From: Deltaproteobacteria bacterium
GTDB taxonomy: Bacteria > Desulfobacterota > Syntrophia > Syntrophales > Smithellaceae
Assembly: GCA_009668925.1 (NCBI GenBank)
Contig: SBEK01000009.1
Coordinates: 1-41,495 of the forward strand
Length of the DNA stretch: 41,495 bases
Direction of reading: 5' to 3'
Position numbers and translations under genes: made by a program. The notes under the pieces are model-generated. The model did not search any database, was not told the DNA's origin, and saw only the letters and a list, made by a program, of their open reading frames with translations. The first letter of the stretch is position 1. Each line of letters begins with the position of its first letter. Below are positions 1-8,571 of the stretch, in pieces.

Positions 1-12
1 GTTTATGACAAT

Positions 13-1485
13 ATGAACGATGTTAATCCTGATCAGGAATCGGCTGCCGAGACGGACGACGTCCTTCCGGAAATACGCCTGGAAGACCTGAACGACAGCC
101 TGAGGACGGCCTGTGAACGCGCGGGCTGGACATCATTGGTGCCGGTGCAGGCTAAGGCTATTCCCTACTTGCTGGCGGACCGCGATGTCATGATTCAGTC
201 CCGCACCGGCAGCGGCAAGACCGGCGCTTATCTGCTGCCCATTATGCAGAAAATCGATCTCCAAAAAAATGTAGCGCAGGCGCTGGTTTTGGTTCCGACC
301 CGGGAGCTGGCCCTGCAGGTGTCCCGGGAAGCGGAAATGCTGACGGAGGGGACGGCGCTGCGGACGGCGGTGGTGTACGGCGGCGTCGGATACAATGCGC
401 AGCTGGAGGCCTTCCGCGGCGGCGCGCAACTGGTTGTCGGCACGCCGGGGCGGATTCTGGATCATCTGCTGAAAAACACGCTTTCGCTGGATCATCTCCG
501 GATGCTGATTTTTGATGAGGCCGACCGGATGCTGTCCATGGGGTTCTATCCGGATATGGTCAAGATCCGCAAATACATTCCGACCAGCAGGATTTCGAGC
601 AGCATGTTTTCCGCCACCTTCCCGCCGCAGGTTATCCGGCTGGCCGGTCAATTCCTGCATGCCCCTGAACTATTGAGCTTAAGCGGCAACGAGGTGCATA
701 TCGCCGAAAGCGAGCATATCTACTACGTCGTGCCCGGGATGCGCAAGGAGCGTTCTCTGGTCAGGATCATCGAAATTGAAAATCCCGCCTCGGCCATTAT
801 TTTCTGCAACACGAAAGATACCGTGCATTATCTGTCCGTTGTTCTGAAGCGGTTTGGCTATGACGCCGACGAACTGAGTTCGGATTTGGCGCAGAATGCG
901 CGGGAAAAAGTGATGGCGCGGGTGCGGCGCGGGGCGCTCCGATTTCTCGTGGCCACCGATGTGGCGGCGCGCGGCATCGACATTCCCGATCTTTCGCATG
1001 TGATCCAGTACGAACCGCCCGAGGATCCCGAAGCCTACATTCACCGTGCCGGCCGCACCGGGAGGATGGGGTCGAGCGGCGTCGTCATTTCCGTCGTCGC
1101 GGAAATGGAGAAATTCAAGCTGCACAGCATTGCGCGTTATTATAATATCCGCATGGAAGAACGTCCGCTGCCGGACGACGAAGAACTGGAGCGCGTGGTC
1201 GCCGAGCGCATCACCGCCCTTCTGGAGGCTAAGTTACGCAGCCGCGACAATATCCAGATTGAACGCATGCAGCGTTTTATGCCGCTCGCGCGCAATCTGG
1301 CGCAGTCCGAAGAAGAACTGTCGATTATCACCATGCTGCTCGACGATTACTATCAGCAATCCCTGCATGCTCCGCCTGAGCAGCCCGCGGCCGATATTCC
1401 GGTGGAAAAAATTGAACCCAAACCCCGCACCGGCCGCCCCAATAAAAGGCCGCGCTCCCGGAACAGAAAGGCCAGGACTTCATAG
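13..1485 (+). CDS. DEAD-box ATP-dependent RNA helicase
   Basis: ATP-driven RNA-unwinding enzyme of the DEAD-box (RhlE/CshA-like) group, acting in the cytoplasm on structured RNA. All core motifs are visible: Q-motif region near residue 44 (VPVQ), Walker A RTGSGKT at about 64-70, PTRELA, TPGR, DEAD at 168-171, SAT at 200-202, and in the second RecA domain IIFCNT, ATDVAARGID and HRAGRTGR at about 344-351. The tail after residue 460 is proline-rich and strongly basic, as in helicases that hold RNA nonspecifically. The frame is open to the left edge of the window, so a start upstream of this ATG cannot be excluded. The patatin gene begins 2 bases after the stop, suggesting cotranscription. The specific RNA target is unknown. 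Confidence 0.95.
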   Translation: MNDVNPDQESAAETDDVLPEIRLEDLNDSLRTACERAGWTSLVPVQAKAIPYLLADRDVMIQSRTGSGKTGAYLLPIMQKIDLQKNVAQALVLVPTRELALQVSREAEMLTEGTALRTAVVYGGVGYNAQLEAFRGGAQLVVGTPGRILDHLLKNTLSLDHLRMLIFDEADRMLSMGFYPDMVKIRKYIPTSRISSSMFSATFPPQVIRLAGQFLHAPELLSLSGNEVHIAESEHIYYVVPGMRKERSLVRIIEIENPASAIIFCNTKDTVHYLSVVLKRFGYDADELSSDLAQNAREKVMARVRRGALRFLVATDVAARGIDIPDLSHVIQYEPPEDPEAYIHRAGRTGRMGSSGVVISVVAEMEKFKLHSIARYYNIRMEERPLPDDEELERVVAERITALLEAKLRSRDNIQIERMQRFMPLARNLAQSEEELSIITMLLDDYYQQSLHAPPEQPAADIPVEKIEPKPRTGRPNKRPRSRNRKARTS

Positions 1486-1487
1486 CC

Positions 1488-2387
1488 ATGTGGTATGCCG
1501 TACATCGTCTACTGCGATTTCAGTTCCTGGTCATTGCCGGGTGTTTATTTCTGCTTGCTGCCTGCGCGACGACGCCGGTTGTTCCGCCTCCGGCAAAGCC
1601 GGCAAAAATTGCCGTCGTGCTGGGCGCCGGCGCATCCAAGGGGTTCGCGCACATCGGTGTGTTAAAAGTGCTGGAATCCCACCGCATCCCCATTCACATG
1701 GTGGTCGGCACCAGCGTCGGTTCCTTTGTGGGCAGTCTTTATGCTTACGGCTGCAATCCTTATGAATTGCAGACGATCGCCTTCGGCGTTCAAAAAGAGG
1801 ATATCGCCGATTACATCCTTCCGGACAACGGATTCATCAAAGGCGAAAAACTGGAAAATTTTATCAACCAGAAAGTGAAATATACGACGATCGATAAGCT
1901 CAAAATCCCTTTTTACGCCGTGGCGACCAATATCCAAACCGGTGAAGAGGCGGTCTTCGGCCGGGGAAATACGGGCCGCGCCGTGCGGGCCAGCTGCTCG
2001 ATTCCGGGCGTCTTTAATCCCGTCGTGATCGGCGGAAAGGCGCACGTGGACGGCGGTGTGGTGAGCCCTGTAGCCATCGATGTGGCGCGCCGGTATGGTG
2101 CGGATGTGGTCATTGCCGTCGATATATCGGCCAGCTTGACATCTTCCGCGCCCACCGGGACCTTCGAAACCATCATGCAGGCGATCGATATCATGTACAA
2201 CAAAATGGCGGTGGCGCAACTGAAGAATGCCGACGTCGTTATCAAACCCAAGGTGGGGTATATCGGTTCCAGCGATTTCAGCAAGAGACATGAAGCGATC
2301 ATGGAGGGCGAAAAAGCGGCGGCCGAAGCGATGCCGGCGATTGAGAAGATCATTTCCCACTTGCGCCAGGAAGGCCGTCTGAGGTAA
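1488..2387 (+). CDS. Patatin-like phospholipase, predicted lipoprotein (RssA-like)
   Basis: Predicted lipid acyl hydrolase with a Ser-Asp dyad. A lipoprotein signal occupies residues 1-26, ending in the lipobox LLAAC with Cys26 as the likely lipidated residue, so the enzyme should sit on a periplasmic membrane face. The oxyanion-hole region is GAGASKG (46-52), the nucleophile elbow is GTSVG with Ser76, and the DGG motif carries Asp188. At 299 residues it is the size of a minimal patatin domain without an added barrel or cyclic-nucleotide domain. It starts 2 bases after the helicase stop. The substrate is not evident; phospholipid or lysophospholipid is the usual guess for this family. Confidence 0.9.
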   Translation: MWYAVHRLLRFQFLVIAGCLFLLAACATTPVVPPPAKPAKIAVVLGAGASKGFAHIGVLKVLESHRIPIHMVVGTSVGSFVGSLYAYGCNPYELQTIAFGVQKEDIADYILPDNGFIKGEKLENFINQKVKYTTIDKLKIPFYAVATNIQTGEEAVFGRGNTGRAVRASCSIPGVFNPVVIGGKAHVDGGVVSPVAIDVARRYGADVVIAVDISASLTSSAPTGTFETIMQAIDIMYNKMAVAQLKNADVVIKPKVGYIGSSDFSKRHEAIMEGEKAAAEAMPAIEKIISHLRQEGRLR

Positions 2388-2477
2388 GATAGAAAAGTTT
2401 CCAATCACCACCCGTTTCCCTTTACCCGCTGGAGCCGGATATCCGCATCGGTCTTCCTGTTGCTGGAGGAGAAAAGT

Positions 2478-5400
2478 ATGGAAAAGCTTTTGCGGATATT
2501 ACTGATCGATCATTCGAAAAAAGATTCCTTATCCATCATTCGCGCCCTGAAAAAGGGCGGCTTTGTTCCCCGGTACGAACAGGTGAAATCGGAGCAGGCC
2601 GTGCGTGAAGCCCTCCGGGAAAAGCCCTGGGATGTTATTTTATGCGGCGGCAATGTGCCTGATTTTGATCTTTCTCAGGTGATTGCCCTGGTCAGAGAAC
2701 TGAATGTCAATATTCCCGTGATCGTTGTTGCCGGCGCCGTCGGAGAGGAAGCAACGGCGGATTTCATGAGGTCGGGCGCCCGCGATTTTGTCAGGAAAGA
2801 TAATTTGTCGAGGCTGGTTCCGGCCGTTGAAAGAGAGCTCGCCAAAACAAAGTCCAGCATCGAGCGAAGACGAGCCGGTCACGAGCGCTTCGGCAGTGAT
2901 TTCCGGCTGACGGCGCTCTTCGAGAATATGAATATCGGCGTCGTCATTTATGAAACGCAGAATGAGGGAGCGGACTTTACGATCAAGTACCTCAACCGTC
3001 TTGCCGAGAAGACGGAAAAGGTCGATCGGAGAGATCTGATCGGGAAATCGCTGCTTATGACATTTCCCGGCGTCCGGGAAATGGGTTTCCTTGATGTTCT
3101 TCAGCGGGTCTGGAGTTTCGGGCAGCCGGAGCAAATGCCCGCCTCGCATTACCATGACGACCGGATTCAGGGGTGGCGGGAGAATTTTGTATACAAACTG
3201 CCGAGCAATGACGTGGTTGTCTTATACCATGACATTACCGAGCGGATAGAAACGCAGAAGAAGCTATTCGCCAGCGAAGAGAAATACCGCCTGGTGGTGG
3301 AAAACAGCAGAGAAGTCATCTTAATCATCCAGCAAGGCGTCGTGAAATTTATCAATCGCGTATCAACGGACCTGCTGGAGTCCTCCTATGACCGGCTCAG
3401 GTCCATTCCGTTCACGGAACTCATTCATCCCGACGATCGGAATATGGTCATATCCAATCAGCTTCGCCGGATCAAAGGTGAAGCGGTGCCCCAACAGTAT
3501 GAGTTTCGCATTGTCACCCCCGCCGGGAAGGTGAAATGGGTGGGAATCCGCTCGGCGGTTGTTTCCTGGGAAGGAAGCCCCGCCACGGTGAGTTTTCTGT
3601 CGGACGTCACCGAGCGCAAATGGGCGGAAACGGCTCTCATGGAAAGTGAGGAAAAATTCCGGTTCCTCACCGAAAAAATGACGGACATCGTCTGGACCAC
3701 CGGGATGGATTTGCAGACGTCTTATGTGACCCCTTCCGTCGAAAAGATCCTGGGATTCACCCGGGAAGAACGCATGCGTCAGAGTATCACCGAGCAACTG
3801 ACGCCGGATTCCCTGTCTCTGGTGTTGGATACTCTGACCCGGGAGCTGGCTTGCGAAGAGCGGGGTAATGTCGATCCCGCAAGAACAGTGAAACTGGAAC
3901 TGGAATTCTATCATAAGGACGGAACGACGCGCTGGTTGGACGTTGTCATCAGCGCGATCCGGAATGAGCAGGGTGTCTTGATCGGCCTCCATGGCGCGGC
4001 CAGGGATATCACCGAGCGCAGAAAGGCCGAGGTAAAACTGAAAGAAAGCGAAGAGCGGTTCAGCTCCCTGTTTAACCACTCCAAGGACTTCGTCTACGTT
4101 CTGGATCTCAACGGCAACTTCATCGACGCCAATTTCTCCGCCCTCAACATGCTGGAATATGATTGGTCGGAAATTGCTTCTCTGAGCATTTCTTCCGTGC
4201 TTCACGAATCGGACATGGCCAAAGGGTTGAAGGATTTCGCAGAAATCGTCAGCACCGGTTTTCAGAACTTGGCCAGCGAGTACACATTAAAATCCAAAAG
4301 CGGCAGGATCATTTATGTGGAAGCCCAGGCGTCCCTCGTTTACCGCGACGGGAAGCCGCATTCCGTTCTGGGCGTTGCCCGGGACATGACGGAGCGGCGG
4401 CGGGCGGAAGAATCCCTGCGGGAAAGTGAAAGAAAGCACAGAGAGTTGATTGATTTTCTGCCCATCGGACTGTTTGAGACGGACCTCCAGGGCCATGTCA
4501 CTTCCGCAAACCCGGCCGTCCTCAAACTTTTCGGATATGAACAGTCCGATATCGAAAAGGGTCTGAATACGTTTCAGGTGATCGTGCCCGACGACCTGGA
4601 GAGATTCGGAGCGGATCTTCGGCGTCTGGTGAGCGGAGAAAAAGGGGGGGCGGCGGAATACCGGGGAGTTCGAAAGGACGGCGGAACATTTCCTTTTGCG
4701 GCGTTTCCCAGCGTCATCATCCATGAGGGGACGCCCGTCGGGGTTCGCGGGGCCGTCATCGACCTTACGGAGCGCCGACGGGCTCAGGAAGCGCTGCAAA
4801 AAAGCGAGGAAAAATACCGGAGCATTCTGGCCGGCATCGAGGAAGGTTATTTCGAAGAAGACCTGACCGGGCAGATGGTTTTCTTCAACGAATCCCTGTG
4901 CCGGATGTATGGATATCCCAAAGAGGAAATGCTTGGATTGAACTACAAACAATACACGGATGAGGCCAATGCAAAGAAACTCTTCACCATATTTAACGCC
5001 ATGTACAAAACAGGCGAACCGTCTGCAACATACAGTTATGAGATGATCAGGAAGGATGGGGTCCGGAGAGGCATGGAGGCCTCGGCAAGCTTAATAAAGG
5101 ATGCCGGGGGCAATAAAATCGGCTTCCGGGGCGTCGTCCGGGATGTCACCGAACACAGACAAATGGAGGAGAGGATCCGGCAGTCCGAAGAACGGTATCG
5201 CACGATCATCGAACAGATGACGGACGGCTATTACGAAATCGATCTCACGGGACATTTTACATTTGCCAATGACGCGCTGTGCGCCAATCTCGGCTACACG
5301 AGGGATCAGTTGATCGGGATGCAGACCCGGCAATACGTCGTTGCGGGAAAAGTAAAGGAGATGTACGGACTTTTCGGAGAATTACTGGCCACGGGGACGC

Positions 5401-6689
5401 CCGTGAAAGCCTATGATATGGAATATATCAAAAAAGACGGCTCGATCTCCTACAGTTCCATCTCCGCTTCTCTGATGCGCAATGCCGCGGGGAAACCCGT
5501 CGGCTTTCGGGGGATTTCCCGCGACGTGACCGACCGCAAGACGGCCGAAATCAAGCTGAAGAATTATGCCGAGGAGATCAGCGATCTTTATAATAACGCT
5601 CCCTGCGGCTATCATTCCCTGGGGGCCGATGCAACGTTTCTGCGCATCAATAATACGGAGCTTGCCTGGCTGGGGTATGACCGCGATGAAATCATCGACA
5701 AGAAAAAATGGACCGACGTTCTGACCCCGAAGAGCCTGGAAAAATTTCAAAAGATCTTTCCGGTCCTTAAAGAGCAAGGTTGGGTAAACGATCTGGAGTA
5801 TGATGTCGTCCGCAAGGACGGATCGATTTTTACAGTGCTGCTCAACGCATCGACCGTCAGGGATCCAGACGGCCGCTTCCTCCAGACCCGAGCAACTCTT
5901 TTTGATGTGACGCAGCTCAAGAAAGTGCAGGAGGAGTTGGATGAGAAGAATGTGGAGCTGATCAGGACGTATGAAGATCTGCGTGAAAAACAGGCGATGA
6001 TTCTCCAGCAGGAAAAAATGGCGTCCATCGGCATGCTGGCGGCCGGCGTCGCGCATGAGATTAAGAATCCCCTAGCCATTATTCTGCAGGGCATCGATTA
6101 TCTTCAGACGGCCGTCACGACTGAACCGCTGGCGATTGACGCCATTGGAAGACTGAACAAGGCCGTTCGCCGGGCCGACCGCATCGTCAAAGACCTGCTC
6201 AGTTATGCGCGCCAGACGCCGGTGGCTCTTGTGGAGCAGGACATCCGGGCGCTGCTCGATGAATCCCTGACGTTGACAGAGCATGAATTCCGCGCCAAGA
6301 ATATCACGTTGATTAAAGAATACGCGGAGGATCTGCCGCTGCTCGCGGTGGACGGCAATCAAATGAAGCAGGTTTTCATTAACCTGATTCTCAACGGCAT
6401 CGAAGCGATGCCGAAGAGGGGCGAATTTACCGTCAACGCCCGGACGATGGAAGACGGTGCGGGAAAGAGGACCCTTCAGCTGGCCTTTAAAGATACCGGC
6501 CCGGGAATTCCCGAAGGCATCATCAAACAGATCTTTGATCCTTTTTTTACGACTAAAGCCTTGGGCAACACGGGTTTGGGGCTGTCAATTTCCAAAGGAA
6601 TCATTGACATGCATGGCGGAATCATATATGCTGAAAATCTAGGGAAGGAAGGAGCGGCCATGATTATCAAGCTCCCTCTGCCGTCATAA
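2478..6689 (+). CDS. Soluble histidine kinase with degenerate receiver and eight PAS domains
   Basis: Cytoplasmic sensor kinase of about 1403 residues with no membrane segment. The start is the ATG preceded by GGAGGA at 2465-2470; an in-frame TTG at 2460 would overlap that site. Residues ~5-125 have a receiver fold, but the phosphoacceptor Asp is Gly57 (sequence VILCGGNVP) and the acidic pair is Asp-His. Eight PAS repeats follow, several closing in a DxTER-type PAC linker. The sixth and seventh resemble each other closely (EGYFEEDLTG and DGYYEIDLTG; both end GFRGxxRDVT), suggesting duplication. The kinase core has the H-box with His about 1193 (AHEIKNP), N-box, DTGPGIP and GNTGLGLS. The single-domain receiver downstream is the likely partner. 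The signals sensed cannot be named; PAS domains commonly bind haem, flavin or small ligands. Confidence 0.92.
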   Translation: MEKLLRILLIDHSKKDSLSIIRALKKGGFVPRYEQVKSEQAVREALREKPWDVILCGGNVPDFDLSQVIALVRELNVNIPVIVVAGAVGEEATADFMRSGARDFVRKDNLSRLVPAVERELAKTKSSIERRRAGHERFGSDFRLTALFENMNIGVVIYETQNEGADFTIKYLNRLAEKTEKVDRRDLIGKSLLMTFPGVREMGFLDVLQRVWSFGQPEQMPASHYHDDRIQGWRENFVYKLPSNDVVVLYHDITERIETQKKLFASEEKYRLVVENSREVILIIQQGVVKFINRVSTDLLESSYDRLRSIPFTELIHPDDRNMVISNQLRRIKGEAVPQQYEFRIVTPAGKVKWVGIRSAVVSWEGSPATVSFLSDVTERKWAETALMESEEKFRFLTEKMTDIVWTTGMDLQTSYVTPSVEKILGFTREERMRQSITEQLTPDSLSLVLDTLTRELACEERGNVDPARTVKLELEFYHKDGTTRWLDVVISAIRNEQGVLIGLHGAARDITERRKAEVKLKESEERFSSLFNHSKDFVYVLDLNGNFIDANFSALNMLEYDWSEIASLSISSVLHESDMAKGLKDFAEIVSTGFQNLASEYTLKSKSGRIIYVEAQASLVYRDGKPHSVLGVARDMTERRRAEESLRESERKHRELIDFLPIGLFETDLQGHVTSANPAVLKLFGYEQSDIEKGLNTFQVIVPDDLERFGADLRRLVSGEKGGAAEYRGVRKDGGTFPFAAFPSVIIHEGTPVGVRGAVIDLTERRRAQEALQKSEEKYRSILAGIEEGYFEEDLTGQMVFFNESLCRMYGYPKEEMLGLNYKQYTDEANAKKLFTIFNAMYKTGEPSATYSYEMIRKDGVRRGMEASASLIKDAGGNKIGFRGVVRDVTEHRQMEERIRQSEERYRTIIEQMTDGYYEIDLTGHFTFANDALCANLGYTRDQLIGMQTRQYVVAGKVKEMYGLFGELLATGTPVKAYDMEYIKKDGSISYSSISASLMRNAAGKPVGFRGISRDVTDRKTAEIKLKNYAEEISDLYNNAPCGYHSLGADATFLRINNTELAWLGYDRDEIIDKKKWTDVLTPKSLEKFQKIFPVLKEQGWVNDLEYDVVRKDGSIFTVLLNASTVRDPDGRFLQTRATLFDVTQLKKVQEELDEKNVELIRTYEDLREKQAMILQQEKMASIGMLAAGVAHEIKNPLAIILQGIDYLQTAVTTEPLAIDAIGRLNKAVRRADRIVKDLLSYARQTPVALVEQDIRALLDESLTLTEHEFRAKNITLIKEYAEDLPLLAVDGNQMKQVFINLILNGIEAMPKRGEFTVNARTMEDGAGKRTLQLAFKDTGPGIPEGIIKQIFDPFFTTKALGNTGLGLSISKGIIDMHGGIIYAENLGKEGAAMIIKLPLPS

Positions 6690-6707
6690 TATCAGGAGGC
6701 CTATTTA

Positions 6708-7097
6708 ATGGAAAAACCGATCCATGTCCTGGCTGTCGATGACGAGGATTCATTTACCTTCTTTGTCAAACTTAATCTTCAAACCAGTAAAGAACGCCAA
6801 TTCAAGGTGACCACCGCCAACAGCGGGACGGAAGGCTTGAAACTGGCCAAGGTCGGCCGGCCGGACCTGATCTTGCTGGATGTCATGATGCCCGATATGT
6901 CCGGCGCCGAAGTGGCGGAGGAACTGCTGCTTGACGCGCGCACCAAAAGCATTCCCATCATTTTCGTGACGGCATTGGTCCAAAAGGATGAAGTGGATAA
7001 AGAGGCGGGACAGATGGGGGGACGGGAATTCATCGCCAAACCGGTCAGCAAGGATGAACTCATCAGCCGCATCGAATCCACCCTGGGCTTAAATTAA
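6708..7097 (+). CDS. Single-domain response regulator (CheY-like)
   Basis: Stand-alone receiver of 129 residues with no output domain. Functional residues are intact: acidic pair Asp11-Asp12, phosphoacceptor Asp58 (LILLDVMMP), a Thr in FVTAL and the Lys in IAKP. It lies 18 bases downstream of the eight-PAS kinase with a good ribosome site (CAGGAGG, 6693-6699), so the two form a likely kinase/receiver pair. Because the kinase's own receiver domain cannot be phosphorylated, this separate protein probably carries the phosphoryl group. The output is unknown: it could bind a target protein or relay to a phosphotransfer protein elsewhere. Confidence 0.9.
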   Translation: MEKPIHVLAVDDEDSFTFFVKLNLQTSKERQFKVTTANSGTEGLKLAKVGRPDLILLDVMMPDMSGAEVAEELLLDARTKSIPIIFVTALVQKDEVDKEAGQMGGREFIAKPVSKDELISRIESTLGLN

Positions 7098-7154
7098 TCA
7101 ATACCCATTGCCCTCCGATCCTGCTTCCAGAACATTTCCGGCGCAGAGCCGCCG

Positions 7155-8522
7155 TCATTTGCGCAAATCATATTTAATCATTTTCAACTGAAGCCCCTTG
7201 CGGCTGAGGCCCATTTGTTTGGCGGCTTTTGTGACATTCCCCCCGGACTCTTCGAGACATTTGACGATCATCTGTCTTTCAACGTTTTCCATATGCGTGC
7301 GCATGAAATCCTTAAACGGCTTTTTGTCCTGATCGCCTCCCTCAGCCGATTCTTTTTCCAGATCGGCCTTGAATTCGGGGGGAACCTCCTCGGGGGTAAT
7401 CACCTGGTTTCCGGCCAGGAGCATCATGCGTTCAATCAGATTCTCCAGTTCGCGGATATTGCCGGGCCACCGATAGCGCAGAAGCATATCTTTAACGGTG
7501 TCGTCCGCACCGGAGATGGCCAGTCCCAGCTTCTTGTTGAATTTATCGATGAAGTAATCCACGAGCGGCAGGATATCGTCCGTTCGCTCCCGCAGGGGGG
7601 GCACATGGATGGGAAAGACATTGAGGCGATAGAATAAATCTTCGCGGAAATTTCCGTCTTTCACGCTCTGCATCAGGTTTTTGTTGGTGGCCGCGATGAA
7701 ACGCACATCCACCTTGATGGTCTTGAGGCCGCCGACCCGCTCAAATTCCTGCTCCTGCAAAACGCGCAACAGCTTGACTTGCATGTCACGGGGAATTTCG
7801 CCCACCTCGTCCAGAAACAACGTGCCCTTATGCGCGAGCTCAAATTTGCCCGGTTTGGTGATCACCGCACCCGTGAACGCGCCTTTCTCGTAGCCGAACA
7901 GCTCGCTCTCCATCAGCGTTTCAGCGATGGCCGCGCAGTTGATCTTGATCAGCGGATTATTCTTCCGGGGCGAATTGCGATGAATGGCTTCGGCGACCAG
8001 TTCCTTGCCCGTGCCGGTTTCGCCGTTGATCAAAATGGTCGTTGTGGTCGGCGCCACCCTTTTAATGGCGTCGAACAGCTCCAGCGTCGATTGACTGGCG
8101 CCGATAATGCCCGTGCGTTCGATTTCTTCCGGCGTCAGAAACAATTCGTTTTCCATCAAGGTATGGGTTTTTACGGCCTTCGAAACGACGTTCTTCAATT
8201 CCTCGAGTTCGAACGGCTTGGTGATATAGTCCAGAGCGCCCTTTTTCAACGCTTCGACGGCGGTGGCCACCGTGCCGTGGGCGGTGATCATAATGACGGG
8301 GACATCGGGATATTCCTGACTGACGCGGTTCAGCAGTTCCATGCCGTCGATGCGCGGCATCTTCAAATCGGTGACGACGGCGGCGACGGGCCCCGCTTTC
8401 AAAATTTGCAGCGCTTCGGAGCCGTCGGCGGCCGAGGCGACCTCGTAGCCTTCCTTCTTCAGCATGGCGGCCAGCACGAGCCGCATATTCAATTCATCAT
8501 CGACGATTAAAATTTTATTCAT
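7155..8522 (-). CDS. Sigma-54-dependent response regulator (NtrC/AtoC type)
   Basis: DNA-binding activator that, once phosphorylated, hydrolyses ATP to open promoters held by sigma-54 RNA polymerase. It has an N-terminal receiver (residues 1-120; Asp8-Asp9, phosphoacceptor Asp52, Lys in ITKPF), a AAA+ domain with Walker A GETGTGKE, the sigma-54 contact loop GAFTGA and Walker B LFLDEVGE, and a C-terminal Fis-type helix-turn-helix (NVTKAAKQMGLSRKG). Its 455 residues match the family. It follows its kinase gene by 49 bases on the same strand, so the two make a standard two-component operon. Targets are not evident; a sigma-54-like element lies at 41413-41428, but no link is shown. Confidence 0.94.
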   Translation of the reverse strand: MNKILIVDDELNMRLVLAAMLKKEGYEVASAADGSEALQILKAGPVAAVVTDLKMPRIDGMELLNRVSQEYPDVPVIMITAHGTVATAVEALKKGALDYITKPFELEELKNVVSKAVKTHTLMENELFLTPEEIERTGIIGASQSTLELFDAIKRVAPTTTTILINGETGTGKELVAEAIHRNSPRKNNPLIKINCAAIAETLMESELFGYEKGAFTGAVITKPGKFELAHKGTLFLDEVGEIPRDMQVKLLRVLQEQEFERVGGLKTIKVDVRFIAATNKNLMQSVKDGNFREDLFYRLNVFPIHVPPLRERTDDILPLVDYFIDKFNKKLGLAISGADDTVKDMLLRYRWPGNIRELENLIERMMLLAGNQVITPEEVPPEFKADLEKESAEGGDQDKKPFKDFMRTHMENVERQMIVKCLEESGGNVTKAAKQMGLSRKGLQLKMIKYDLRK

Positions 8523-8571
8523 GGTCTATGATTATTATGACTCGGCGATTTAATCAAGATCGATTGTGCCT

